From: Lycorma delicatula
Taxonomy: Eukaryota; Arthropoda; Insecta; Hemiptera; Fulgoridae
NCBI RefSeq assembly: GCF_047948215.1
Contig: NC_134462.1
Span: forward strand, 117,362,437-117,426,436
Length of the DNA stretch: 64,000 nt
Direction: 5' to 3'
The translations under genes and the position numbers were made by a program. Positions 35,751-46,919 of the stretch are shown piece after piece. Below the pieces are notes generated by a model that was not told the origin of the DNA, did no database searches, and saw only the letters and a list, made by a program, of their open reading frames with translations. Positions within the stretch are counted from its first letter, which is position 1. Every line of letters begins with the position of its first letter.

Positions 35751-36180
35751 CCACTTGTCACAACTGACTAATTCAGTTCCCAGCAAGAACTACTTTTACC
35801 CAGGAAAAACTAGTAAAGATAAATTGATGAAAATTTGTATACATATTCTTCTTACGGTTAAAGTGTATTCTAAGAAAGATGTTTTTGAAATACCAAATTT
35901 AAAAAGTTAAAATGGAGTAACAATGAAATTTAGTACTTTCTTTAATTTCTTGGTAACAAATGAAGATAATATCTTGATTTTTTGGTGTGTGTAATTTTCA
36001 TATAAATATCTAAAAACGAATTTGTAGATTTTCCAAATTCGACCAGAAAGGGATGAAGAAATGTAAAAACAATTTCGACAATGATCGTAAACTTTCCCCA
36101 TTTCCGACTTCCAAATACACTAAACGAGATATTTACTAGATTGGAGCTTGCAAATACTCTTCAGATAAAAATCTAAAAAC
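34510..36180. other. AT-rich non-coding stretch, no gene seen
   Basis: A plus frame at 35088-35276 (62 codons, MKPSNLSSKKFTVVSHYPSS) has ordinary composition, but it is short and unrecognised and I do not call it. The dinucleotide arrays at 35679-35746 lie here. Confidence 0.4.
35679..35746. repeat. (TA)n microsatellite in two blocks
   Basis: (AT)n at 35679-35698 and again at 35710-35746, separated by cactctagaaatt. Confidence 0.9.
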
Positions 36181-36189
36181 CATTTTCGT

Positions 36190-36490
36190 TTTTTTTTTAA
36201 GGGATGCGACGGTGTACGGCGTGGCGATTCAACCAAAAAAACATCCACTGTAACCGTATGTGCGATACGACTAGCTGAACCTGCCTCAAGTTACTTGACT
36301 AAAAGCATAAAATAAAAGTAATTAAAAAATTTAAAAAAAAGAGAGAAATGCGAACGGTCACCTCCTAGTGGTGTTTGTTGGGTAATGCTAAGAACCGGGT
36401 AAAATAATTTACCTGTTGTCACCGTACAACTACTATTTTTCAGGTGGAGGCCGACTGTTTTTAAATCCACATTCTTAGATCACTCAAAGT
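36190..36490. other. GC-balanced block of unknown nature
   Basis: 36200-36300 and 36350-36460 are more complex than the flanks and contain short inverted repeats (ggtaaa / tttacc about 36398-36413), but no coding or repeat family was recognised. The block abuts a SINE. Confidence 0.3.
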
Positions 36491-36502
36491 TTCGGGTCCT
36501 GT

Positions 36503-36792
36503 ACTTTTTCTTTTTCTGTTAAACCTCCGGTAATTACCGTTCAGATATTACTTCAGAAGATGAATGAGGATGATATGTACGAGTTTAAATGAAGTATAGT
36601 CTTGTACAGTCTCAGTTCGACCATTCCTGAGATGTGTGGTTAATTGAAACCCAACCACCAAAGAACACCGGTATCGACGATCTAGTATTCAAATCCGTAT
36701 AAAAATAACTGACTTTACTAGGACTTGAACCCTGGAACTCTCGACTTCCAAATCAGCTTTGGCAAGACGCGTTCACCACTAGACCAACCCGG
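36503..36792 (-). mobile_element. SINE family A, copy 1 (tRNA-derived)
   Basis: A 290-bp element in minus orientation. The head on the minus strand contains the A box ggtctagtggtgaacgcgtc and the B-box region ggttcaagtcctagtaaa; the body has the box ggtgttctttggtggttggg; the tail has cctctgaagtaatat, then taccggaggtttaacag, and ends A-rich. The anticodon-arm palindrome is eroded in this copy. Flanks gggtcctgta (36494-36503) and ggatcctgtg (36791-36800) match at 8 of 10, an aged TSD. Transcribed by RNA polymerase III in its family; non-coding. Confidence 0.85.
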
Positions 36793-36879
36793 ATCCTGTG
36801 TTTCTCTGAAGAAATTGCAATACACTGATACTTTTAATAAATTGAACAGGCTTTAATTTTTATTATTCGTTATTATTTT

Positions 36880-37060
36880 CACAAGCATGAGTTTAATGAA
36901 TACAGCGAGGTCCAAGTGGCAGAGCCCTCTGGATAGTTGGAAAAGGCGAACGAAGAGAGTCATGATCGGCTAAATATCCCCTGACCGCTACGGAAGATAC
37001 AAGTAACCATATAGCGCGGCCGAACCGCGACGAAGATTGTTATACATTTTTTTTTTTACT
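36880..37060. other. GC-balanced block, unidentified
   Basis: Complex sequence (for example cagcgaggtccaagtggcag and gcgcggccgaaccgcgacg) ending in a T-rich run. It looks like an interspersed-repeat fragment, but there is no second copy in the window and no motif I can name. Confidence 0.3.
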
Positions 37061-37334
37061 GGGCTTTTGCTTATCAATTTTTAATGGATTATTTCAATTC
37101 ATTAATCAGATAGTTAGATTGATCACACAAAGATTGTTCAATTTTCTTATCTTCCTTTTTTGTTTTTCTTTGTTTAAGCATAGGGTAACAATTCGTTGTT
37201 TATCGTATATTTCTCTATAATTTTTAACAAAATCATTTTTCGTAACCGCTTTATCAGGATTTATAGAAAATCTAAAAATAATATCTTCGATTAAGTAATT
37301 TTTACTTATAAATAAATATGTTTGATATTAAAAA

Positions 37335-37385
37335 ATATTGCTGGTGAAGCCGAATTTATATCGCGACGGGATAACGCTAGTATAT
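37335..37385 (+). mobile_element. Possible Helitron 3' end
   Basis: gaagccgaatttatatcgcg followed by acgggataacgctagtatat resembles the 3' ends of insect Helitrons (GAAGCCG..CGGGTAACGCTAGT with a terminal CTAG). The usual 16-20-nt terminal hairpin is not clear. It has the same orientation as the possible 5' end at 29.9 kb, but a single 7.5-kb element is not demonstrated. Confidence 0.3.
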
Positions 37386-37389
37386 TTAT

Positions 37390-38535
37390 ATGTATGTAAA
37401 ATTTCGTATAATAATTACTTTTATATAACAAATTATAAAATCCCAAAGTATAAAAACAACTGCTTTAAATATTTTTAGTAATTTTGCTATTATTTGAAAC
37501 TAATGAATCCACCATTACGTTATTATTGACGATTATTTCATTAAATCTCAGTATCACATATTTTTATTTTTCATAATAAAATATAATATATATGAAAAAG
37601 GCCGCAGCAGATCGATATAATTCTGGATTTTAAAGAAGTATTTTTGATCATAACTTTTTTTTTAAAAATAGGTAGCCATATATTTTAAAAATATAGCCAG
37701 TCGGTGGTGAAGAATCGGATTGGTAACCAGTCGGTCAGAAAACTAAACTTTATGGTTCTTCATTTTCCTTCGTATTTTTATTCCGATGTAATTACTTTTA
37801 AAAAAATTAGTTAAAATTTTTTTTTTGTACTTTGAAAAGTAAATAGTTCTGATAAAACCATATATATTAGTATCACTATTTATTAATTTATTTTTTAAAA
37901 GACTTAAAACTTTATTGAATCTACGGTATAAGGAGTTGAATTTTATGTGCCTAAGCAGACCATGTATGCTAATAAATTTATTAATAAAAAAATTGAGTAT
38001 AAGATAATTTTTTTTGTCCTAAGCAGAGGCTATAAATTAATCCAACCAATCGCATTACAGAGAACATTATTCATCGCATTTACGTAGCAGTAAGTAAAAC
38101 ATAGCAGTCAATCAACAATGGCTGACAAGATGTTACTAACTAAACGTTCACGAATTCTTGTTGTTATATTTATTATTGACAAAAAAAAATTAAATTACTA
38201 TTTTTTGCAACGTTTTGAAACGTTTTTCATCGCGTTAAAAAATAAATATTTTCTTTAATATTTTCTTTACTTGCCAAAAGTATACAGAAATTTTTTAATC
38301 CATATAAAAAATGGAAACTAGAATGACTATTTCAGTAAAACTTTGAATTCCATTTTATTCGTGAGAGTGCAAACGGTCCGTATGTAAACCTCACGTGAAA
38401 TGAGGTTGAAAATACTGGGAATTAATATTATTTTAAGAAAACTTTGTTGTCCGTTATTACGTAGCACGAAATGAAAAGTTACAGAGTATCCACATTTTAG
38501 ATAAAAAAAATCATGTTATTTAAATCAAATCGTGA
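37390..38535. other. AT-rich non-coding stretch, no gene seen
   Basis: No gene or recognised repeat. ccagtcggt occurs twice at 37697-37737. The rest is AT-rich. Confidence 0.4.
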
Positions 38536-38539
38536 GGAT

Positions 38540-38965
38540 GTTAAGAAAATGATTGAACGCAAAGTATAAGGAACTACATCGGCCGCTACGGAGGAAGTCA
38601 CATCTCACGTTGTCCAATAAAGTTCTGTTTTACAAAGTTATCGTACGACCAATCTGCACTTATGGCGTGAAATTGTGGGGGAGTGTAAGTAATAGTAATG
38701 TAGATACAACGCTTCCAAAACAGGGTAACGAGAAGAATTGCATGGCGCCATGGTTCACACGCAATGATCAAATTCACGAATATCTGGGGGCTTCCGACGG
38801 TTTGTGAGGTTGTGAGACAGCACAGTGTTTAATACCAACTACGTTTAGAAAATCACAGCGATCAACTTACTTTATAATAGTGGGGACGTCTGAAGGTTGA
38901 AACGTCTGTACGTGCGCTTGACGTGAGGGGCTAAGAGTTGGCAGTTACTATCGCCAAATCTAGTG
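38540..38965 (+). pseudogene. Jockey-like LINE ORF2 C-terminal fragment
   Basis: The frame 38553-38807 reads LHRPLRRKSHLTLSNKVLFY, VRPICTYGVKLWGSVSNSN, and then MAPWFTRNDQIHEYLGAS. These are the R.S.L...NK.LLY, P.WTYG.QLWG.AS.SN and APW...N..IH.DLG blocks of Jockey ORF2. The QR.Q.K block between them is garbled (a frame disturbance near 38715). After 38807 the sequence continues, in shifted frames, through traces of VCEVVRQ and RLKVETSVRALDVRG before AT-rich DNA. The homologous region lies at 21.0-21.4 kb and 42.8-43.1 kb. RT core and endonuclease absent. Confidence 0.8.
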
Positions 38966-38969
38966 ATAT

Positions 38970-39970
38970 TGTTATTGTTTAATTTATTTTTTGTTTATAT
39001 CTACAAATTGATTTATTATTTTTTCATGTAGCTATCACTGGATTATTTGTTTGTTTCTTTTATTGACTATTTATTTGTTATTTTGGTTTTATTTTTTATT
39101 TTTTGTATTTATTGATTGTGAAGTGATGGCTGAAACATTTTTTCTAATGAACTCTAAGATTACTGATAACTATTATTAGGATTGACTTTATGGAAGAGTT
39201 CCTTAAGAACCTTATCATGCGCTTATTATCAAACTATTTACTTATGGTTTCACTTAAGGAGCCGATTGTAAATACTGGTTGTGGAAAAAAATTAAATCTG
39301 TATGAGTATTGTGGGCAATTATAATTTATGTTAAGAAACTAACGTAATACTCTTTAAAACAACGATGAATTTAAATTTAAAGGTATTTTTTGAGAATTGA
39401 GGTAACAATTTTCAGCCACCAACAGGTGAGGTCACATAGCACAATCTACGGTACTAATTTCTCAAAAAAAATTAATAATGATGTAAAAAACACAAAATAA
39501 TTAGTTTTTTATAATAATAGTTATAGTAGAAATTAACAAAATATCAACATTACAATTGTTTTGTTTTTGTGCATATAATTGTGAGACAGAGCCACTCAAC
39601 TAATGATTGACAAATCATAGGGACCTAGTCCAGCTTGGAACCATCCGATCAATGGCGAGACAGCTTAGGTTTGGTTTGTACCTACACAAACCAGAGGTTA
39701 CGATCCATACACACATTGAGGCGATTCAAAATAAGCATAACTAATTCAGGGTTTTAAATACAAATTTTCATTACATTTTAGAAAATATTTTTTAAAAAAT
39801 ATTAGCAATTTTGTAGGATTCATATATAAATGAATTATTATCAGTTTCAAATCAGTATTACTAACGTATAAAATGAAACTGCATCTAATTCATAGCCAGA
39901 CTTCCTTAATTGTTCTGTTACATTTTTACAAAAAATAAAAGATAAAAAAACTGATTCAAGTCGATCGGAT
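38970..39970. other. Non-coding stretch, no gene seen
   Basis: AT-rich; 39590-39730 is more complex and holds a hairpin (tttggtttgta / tacacaaacc near 39671-39690) but no recognised feature. Confidence 0.4.
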
Positions 39971-39974
39971 ATTA

Positions 39975-40650
39975 ATAGGTGTTTGGTTTGTCTGGCATTT
40001 CTCCCACTACCACCCCGTTTGTTCGACCTAAAGCATAAGACTGTAATGTCCGTGCCACAAACGGCTACTGTACCTCAAAACGGTTTAGGGACTAATATCC
40101 TAATTAGCTCCGAGTGCTTACTTAACTGCGTTAGTGGAATAAGCGTGGTGCCCTACACCACTCGCTTGCGTGACCAACCGCTCACTTGTCATATGTTACT
40201 AAAATGGGTATGCGCACCCCGTCTACATACTAAAATATATTATTTATCAATAAATAAAAATTTATTCCGTTAAGAACAGCAATTTGCTGCCACGCCTAGA
40301 TTGCTGAATGCCAGCAAGTACCTGTCCACCATATTATAGCGCTTGGAGCAATATCAGCCGTTTCTCGAGGGTAGCTTCCTACAGCAAGCGGTAGGAGTCT
40401 TATATCCCTTAAAATACTGAAGCCGGTTGAACAAAGCAACGGCATCAAGGAACTTCCACACTGTCCGACAATGCGGCTCACGCCACATTGACTTGCCGCT
40501 TATGAATGCCCAGTTCTCCCCTTGACCTCTAAGTTCCACAGTGGCCTGAGTTCTGGCCCTTCCGCAACAGATGGGCAGTCAAAATCATGTGTTCGTTTGA
40601 CTGGATCTTCCCGCAGACGCACAGCTCATTAGCTGCCTGATTGTATATTA
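39975..40650 (-). mobile_element. R1-like LINE 3' end (ORF2 tail plus 3' UTR), 5'-truncated
   Basis: On the minus strand, 40650-40350 encodes the end of an ORF2: NQAANELCVCGKIQSNEHMI is the Cys-rich C..CG...S.EH.I motif that closes R1/Jockey ORF2 proteins, and then, in shifted frames, VWKFLDAVALFNRLQYF. Stops and frameshifts show it is dead. 40346-39981 is the same segment as 12411-12761 (in opposite orientation in the window), which identifies it as the family's 3' untranslated region ending near caaaccaaacac. Flanks atattaat (39970 region) and atattagt (40646 region) are a possible weak TSD. Confidence 0.65.
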
Positions 40651-40654
40651 GTAC

Positions 40655-42395
40655 AAATTCGATAAATTAAACAAATTTATCGAAAACATTTACCAGTAAT
40701 TAAAGTTTTTTAATTTTAAATAAAACCATAATCACATCCCGGAGTTTTAAATCATTGTAAAAAATATTTTGAGTAGTTAAAAGCCAGTGTTCATTTTCTT
40801 TTTATCGTTCACGGATAGATCTTTTATGGAATACTACAAAGTTTCATGGTGAATAGTATCCGCATACAATCTTACACTTTTCTATGATTTTATGAGTGGA
40901 ATTTATATCTGTTTAATATAGTATATATATTTTCACACATTTATAAATTTTAAAAATATTTTAAGGTTTAATGATCTCCTAATTTTATAGGTATATGGAT
41001 TTTTACATGCTGAAGATTCATTAATCTCAAATTATAATTGAATTAAGTAAAAAATCGCATTTAAATCTATGCCCTTTTTATTGGATTCCCTGAATCCACT
41101 TCTATTTCTTTTTATTACAATTTATTATCAGAAAAAGAATTATAAGAAATTAATAAGAAGGTCATATTAGACGGTCTAACTTTTTATAAAACCTATAATA
41201 TATAAAACTCTTCTTATTAAAAGGTCTTAAATGTAGTCTTGATTTTGACTACAGATTAGCTGTAATCAGTCGTCTCATATTATGAACGGCCATCATTAAC
41301 TGCAGAATTTCTTTAAAATCTTATTGGTTCAAACAAAAATTAAAGGAATTTTTTTAATTTTCCTGATTACTGGGTTGGTCTGTAAGTTGTTATTCATAAT
41401 CCCGCAGAATTAATGTTCGCTTAAAGTAAGGTTTATCGTTTTATTCTCTGTTGTTACGATATCTAGTTCATTAGTAGTAAGTGCTTTACCGTCTGTGTGT
41501 AATAAAGGAAAAAATGGATCATTGATGTGTTTTCTTCATTCTGTTGAATGAAGACTAAAGAGAGTATTATTCCTGGAAAGTAGTAATTAGTATCCTAGTT
41601 AAAAACAAGGTCTGATAAATAAATAAATAGTTTTAAAAATAGCCGGATATCTTTTTGTAATGTACAACGTTCAGATACGCTTTCTACTTTAAAGGCTTGT
41701 GTCGGTAGTATCAAACCTATTGACCGAACGAGTTCTGATAATCTTTAAGTGTAATGTATCAACGGGTAAGCTCAATATAAACATTTTTAACCGTTCAAAA
41801 GTGATTAAATTTTAAAGAGAAAAATACCTAAATATGACTAAAATTCACTAAAAAAACGTCATTTTGACATAACATTCTAATTCTGAAAAGATCATTCGAG
41901 ATTGAAAAACAGAAGTTTATTAAGAGATCAACAAAATACTTATAAAAGGAATTACGTAAAGTGAAGGAAACAATGTTTTATTATTGTAAGCACCGAAAAG
42001 GATGTGAATATCATAAATGATTCTTTACTTTTTGATTTTCAAATCTTTGAGTAGTACTTTTTTTTCAAAGCAGCCTCCTAGAGACCACGCCAATATCATT
42101 TATTTTTTTGTTTCTTTTCTATATTTCCTTCATTTTCTCAAACCGCGCCCAAAAAAATTTCGACCATAAGTAAAATTTTATGGCTAAGAGTAACGTGACA
42201 GGAAACCATCCAAAGATAGCCCGCCCCAAATACAATATTAATAATATGCATCAACTCTCATGATACAATGAAAGCAATTAGTTAAAAAAAAAAAATAACA
42301 GGTAACATATAATTAAAGTCAGATTAAGGCTAATAAAAATAGTATAGATAGTTTACACTATCTTTGACATAACAACCACTGTATCATATCATGGG
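40655..42395. other. AT-rich non-coding stretch, no gene seen
   Basis: Contains an 11-bp perfect inverted repeat (ttaataagaag 41150-41160 / cttcttattaa 41210-41220). No gene or recognised element. Confidence 0.4.
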
Positions 42396-42399
42396 TCAT

Positions 42400-43200
42400 G
42401 CACTCCAGTGATCATCCGTCCATGCCCTCAAAGATCAGTGAGGTCCAGTAAATGCAGCCTTCTCAATCAATCTGGATGGTCTAATGGTGAACGCGTCTTC
42501 CCAAATCAGTTGATTTGGAAGTCGAGAGTTCCAGTTTTCAAGTCCTAGTAAAGTCAGTTATTTTTACACGGATCTGAATACTAGATCGTGGATACCGGTG
42601 TTCTTTGGTGGTTGGGTTTCAAATAACCACGCATCTCTTAAATGGTCAAACTGAGACTGTACAAGACTATACTTCATTTACACTCATACATATCATCGTC
42701 ATTCATCCTCTGAAGTAATACCTGAACGGTAATCCCCGGAGGTTAAACAGGAAAAGAAAGAAGAAGCCTTTTCAATTATCTTACTTCCTCACCATCGTCG
42801 AGGAAATTCAGCGCCTGATAATTCGCATGCTGGTCCAGCATTGATATGTAATCCCTATTAGCCTTCCGTATCTTCTCACTACACACGTGGTATTCCAAGA
42901 TTCCCGTAAACCTCATCGTTCGTAGCTAACCGTGTAGCACCTGATACCATCGTGAGCACCTTGTTTTGAAACAGTTGAACGAATCCATCGTTACTATTAC
43001 AAGTAGTCCCACATTCTTATGCAAAATATCTCCAAATTGATTTCAGGAAGAACTTATACGGCAACAATTTATTTGTCAAGATCAAACGAGACCGTCTACC
43101 AAAAAGCCAGTACATTCGTGAAAGTTTAGTATTCATTTGTCTCCTCTTCTCTCTGACTTGATCTTTCCAGGTCGAACGAGATCGACGATCTAATATAACC
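42400..43200 (-). pseudogene. Jockey-like LINE ORF2 C-terminus, interrupted by a SINE
   Basis: Minus strand from 43200: STWKDQVREKRRQMNTKLSR, then MYWLFGRRSRLILTNKLLPY, then ECGTTCNSNDGFVQLFQNKV, VSGATRLATNDEVYGNLGI, MLDQHANYQALNFLDDGEEV, a stop, and LKR. At that point a SINE (42470-42764) intervenes. Beyond it the frame resumes with LHLLDLTDL and a stop, which matches the usual R.LKR.H.LDL ending of Jockey ORF2. Two in-frame stops (near 43020 and 42788) mark it as dead before or besides the SINE insertion. The same blocks are seen at 20.9-21.7 kb and 38.5-38.9 kb. The upstream RT core is absent. Confidence 0.85.
42470..42764 (+). mobile_element. SINE family A, copy 2, inside a Jockey fragment
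   Basis: A 295-bp tRNA-derived element. Head with tggtctaatggtgaacgcgt, the anticodon-arm palindrome ccaaatcagttgatttgg, B-box region gttttcaagtcctagtaaag, body atcgtggataccggtgttct and ttggtggttgggtttcaa, tail atcctctgaagtaatacctg, cccggaggttaaacagg and an A/G-rich end. The flanks agccttctcaat (42458-42469) and agccttttcaat (42765-42776) agree at 11 of 12, and both correspond to one codon stretch of the interrupted Jockey frame, so this is a clear TSD. Confidence 0.9.
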
Positions 43201-43970
43201 CTAGTGATAAATTCCTTTTATAAGGTTATATATTTCTTCTCTAAAATTCATTCCATCCAAACAGTCATTCTCTTTTACCCTTTTGAAGTTTTGAAGTTCC
43301 TCTTTCATCGGTTTTATGTAACCTATTTGGCTTTTTAGTATCCAAAGTTTTTTCAAAATTTTATTTATTTTTTTCTTTTCAAATTCATTGGTATCATGTA
43401 CCGCAGAAATTTGAATCCTAGTTTTCAAGTTGCGATTTCCAAATTTATTTGGATTTTATAAATTTCATTTTTTGTTTAAACTGTACTCTTCTTTTGTTTT
43501 TCTGGGACCGTAGATTATTTTAGGATTTCCTTTTGACTATAAGGAATTTCTTTAGCCAGTCAGATTTGCTATTTCTATATTGTAAAATATCACTTATCTC
43601 ACTACAATATTGCAGTCCTTCAATTTTGCGTTTATATAAAATGTAGTAATATATTTATCACTTTGTTTATATAAGTAAATAAAAAATATAATTTTATAAC
43701 AAAGTAATATAACTTCGTTTATATATTAAAAAAGTAAAATTAATTACTTCCAAAAATTACAAATAAGTTTACTCATTTTAAATTTGATTACTCTTCTATT
43801 TAAGAGTAATGCTCGGTTTATATAATTTGTTTAGGCCAATTTAGATTATTTAAATATGTAGATTTCTTTTTATTATTATTAATTACCGATTTAAACATCT
43901 GTCTGTCTGACCGTCCGTAAAGTTTGACAATGATAAATTAATATTGAATTTGTTAAAAATAAATGATTCT
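43200..43970. other. AT-rich non-coding stretch, no gene seen
   Basis: The 75-codon minus frame at 43428-43201 adjoins the Jockey fragment. It is Lys/Glu/Ile-rich with no recognised motif and probably fortuitous. Confidence 0.4.
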
Positions 43971-43974
43971 ATTC

Positions 43975-44660
43975 GTTTAAATAGGTTAGCTGTATAAACG
44001 TTGATGATGATGATGTTAATGATTATAATGATGATGATGGTTACGATGAAAGATGTAAAAATGAAATGGATTAAGTCGAGGTATTGAAAGGTGGTAAGGG
44101 AACTTGAAAACCGTATAGAAAAAGATAGATAAATGGATGGAATGATAAAGAATAGAAAGATGGTAGAATGAAGAAGAGCGATAAAGAAATATATATATAC
44201 AAGTTGTATCGGTTAGTAAGGAGAAGGAAAATTGTTTTGCCAGAGGCAGGTTAATGATTGATTCGCGCATTGTGAGTGGCCGACGAGCTGTCAGGAAATC
44301 CATCAACACGCTGAGTTATGATCCCATTATTGTTGGAAACCGCCTATATATTATTGTCCACATACTGTATTTCCAATTGTTTTCTTCTACAATTTTTTTC
44401 TTTTTAATGAACCGGTAGCGAAGACCTATTCACTTCTTCCAGTCACTCTCTTTCTCTCTCTCTCTCCTCCATTCGCTCTTTTTGTTATCTACTTTCCTCC
44501 CTCAAACCTTCTTCTTCCAACGCCGTCTTTCTCACTCCTTTACATACCGACTCGTGTGTAGTAGTGGGAGTTTGATATAAGTGTGAGTGTGTGTACGTGT
44601 GTGCTAGTGTCTTTTGTGTTCATACACTCGCGAACAAGATAATTTCGAAGTAGATTTATT
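43975..44660. other. Complex non-coding region, possible host regulatory/5' UTR DNA
   Basis: No repeat family recognised. A (GAT)n-rich purine stretch (44000-44160) is followed by a GC-balanced block 44225-44330 with a Hox/Exd-like tgattgatt (about 44254), then a pyrimidine-rich tract with (TC)n (44448-44468), and a GT-rich stretch (44555-44625) of the kind often seen in insect 5' untranslated leaders. No open frame of substance exists; the 97-codon minus frame (44309-44016) is the antisense of the GAT-rich tract. Host promoter or leader identity is speculation. Confidence 0.25.
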
Positions 44661-44664
44661 ATAA

Positions 44665-46235
44665 AAGTATCTTTTAACTTTAACTGAATAGAAAGAACTT
44701 CCTCATTTATTTATTTCTCTTACAGCCTGATACTCGTCCAGAATATTTAAGTACGGGTTACTGTCGTAGTAATCACTAAAGTATTTGACCTCCATTTTAT
44801 TTTCACTTTCAGTTTCTAAAAATTTCTTCATAACCGATCATTTTCATTACGTTTTATTGAAAAATGTTTAAATTGGCGGGATCGATTGAGTGACGTATAC
44901 TCATTATTAATTCTATTTTTCTTTTAATATTGTGTATTCTGTATAAATTATAATAACATGGAAGACAATAAATGACTCATTAAAAAAATTATTTAAATTT
45001 TAAGATAAACATAATTAATAAAATGAAAAATAAACATCTGGTCACAATCCACTCCCCAAATCTACGATAAAATACCCTAAACTAAATATCTTTTTCTCAA
45101 CTAACTGAATTGCAACACATAAGTTCCACTGAAAAATGAAACGGGAGTCTTTGTTTCACACATATAGGTGTATATTGATTTCCTGATTTGCACTATCTCT
45201 CCTAGTCTTACCTACGACTGTTACATTCTATTAGAACAATAATGTTCGATATTCATTATAAACCAGAAAATTTGGTTAAAATTATGAACTTGTCGTTTGC
45301 GAGGTTGAATTTCATCCATCTTTAAATAACCATGCTTTCCTTGTTAATTATTACCGGATGATTTGTTTCCTTGCAATCCTCGCATAGGATTCTTGTTATG
45401 CAGAGATTTTGTCTCGTATCACGTAACCGACAAGCGTTTGGTTATAACAACCGTAATCCAAAAATATTTCAGAATTAGCCAATCTTCTCTGGTAGTCCCG
45501 TTATAAGGTACATTCAATTAACGTAAATGGATAATATTTTTAACAAATATATTTAATGTTGCGTACTAGATAATTTTAAGTTATTTCTAATGTTTGTCGT
45601 AATATTTATTTAATATTGGATTATTACAGCGAAGTAGTAATCGGTCATTCTGATATTTACGTACTTTCACTCCAGAAATAAAAAAAAAATTTTGAAAATA
45701 TTACATTGAAAATATAATATAAAATCTTGCATTCCAAAGTATCTTAACTCATGTTCGATTGCAGTATTTTTTAAATTGTTTGTAAATCTGCATTTGTATT
45801 TTTTTATATTTTAAAAAGAATTTCTCGTTTTTTACTCAGTTTTATTCAAGAAAAACTGGCTTTTCATATGAGCAGTGGTTATATTTATTGTTTATTAGAT
45901 GAAAATAAAACTAAAATAATCCACGAAATATGTATACCGAATAAAACATCTGAAGAAATTAAAATAAAAAACAAATTTTATTTAAATTTCAAATTTTGAA
46001 CTCAGATTTAATTTAAAAGCAACTTATTTGCAAACAGTTTAAAAAATTCTAGTAAAATTTACTCTTGTACTGTCGAAATTTAAAGAATAGTGGGGAAGTT
46101 CGTTTAATCTTTTAAATTATATTATTATTGTCGTTTTTCTTTTTCTGAGTTTTAAATTAATATATAACCTTAAAAAATTTTCAAAAATATTATTTTTTAA
46201 CAAGAAACCGAATAAATTTTACTTTAAATCAATCT
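44665..46235. other. AT-rich non-coding stretch, no gene seen
   Basis: 45100-45520 is somewhat GC-balanced but without motif. No gene or recognised repeat. Confidence 0.4.
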
Positions 46236-46239
46236 TTTT

Positions 46240-46915
46240 ACTTCCTTGTACGAAGTAAAGAAAAATATTGTGATCGAGAAAAATTTCGGTTTTCAGATTT
46301 CAAATAAAATATCCATTTTGACCATCCCTGAATCCATTTTGACTAGTTTCGGCGTGACGTCTGTATGTACTTACGTACGTATGTATTTCGCATAACGCAA
46401 AAACGATTAGCCGTAGGATGTTGTAACATAGTTGTGCACCTCCCCTTTTGATTGCAGTCGACTGAAACAAAAGTGTCCAAAAAACCCAAGATCCCAAAAT
46501 ATTTGGATTTTCTCTTAATCGCAGTAATAAGCTCTTATTGAGAGCTTTTTTCAACAATACATCATAAGTGGTACTTATTTTCATCAATTCCATTGTTATA
46601 GCCAAATAAAATTTTAATTAATGAAATATTTGGATCTTGCAAGGGGAAGGCATAAGACGGTTCGTGATCAGTCTTCATCTATTTTTTTTTTTTTTTTACT
46701 TTTTTCTTTTTTAATTTAAATATATTGATTTATTAATAATTATTAACCTCTGATTTTAAAAAAAATTACGATAAATAATAATTCAATAAGAACAATAAAA
46801 AAGAAAATATTAAAAAATATCAGAAGTTATTAATGAAATAAAATTTTATGCATTTTTCATTTAAAAAAAAAAAAAAAAAAACTATATGAGTAATTTAATA
46901 GGCGTACAAGGAAGT
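46240..46915. mobile_element. Non-autonomous element with 13-bp terminal inverted repeats
   Basis: acttccttgtacg (46240-46252) is exactly inverted at 46903-46915. The 676-bp interior is GC-balanced on the left half (atccattttgaccatccctg, cggcgtgacgtctgtatgta, acctccccttttgattgcag) and contains a 7-bp-arm hairpin (aagctct 46529-46535 / agagctt 46541-46547); the right half is A/T homopolymer-rich. The sequence strikes me as an abundant insect repeat. No transposase frame is present; a 101-codon minus frame inside it is a shadow. No convincing TSD was found, so the superfamily is undetermined. Confidence 0.65.
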
Positions 46916-46919
46916 CATT

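Noticed and set aside
46300..46605. 101-codon minus-strand frame
   Set aside because: Lies within the non-autonomous element with inverted ends; no recognised domain.
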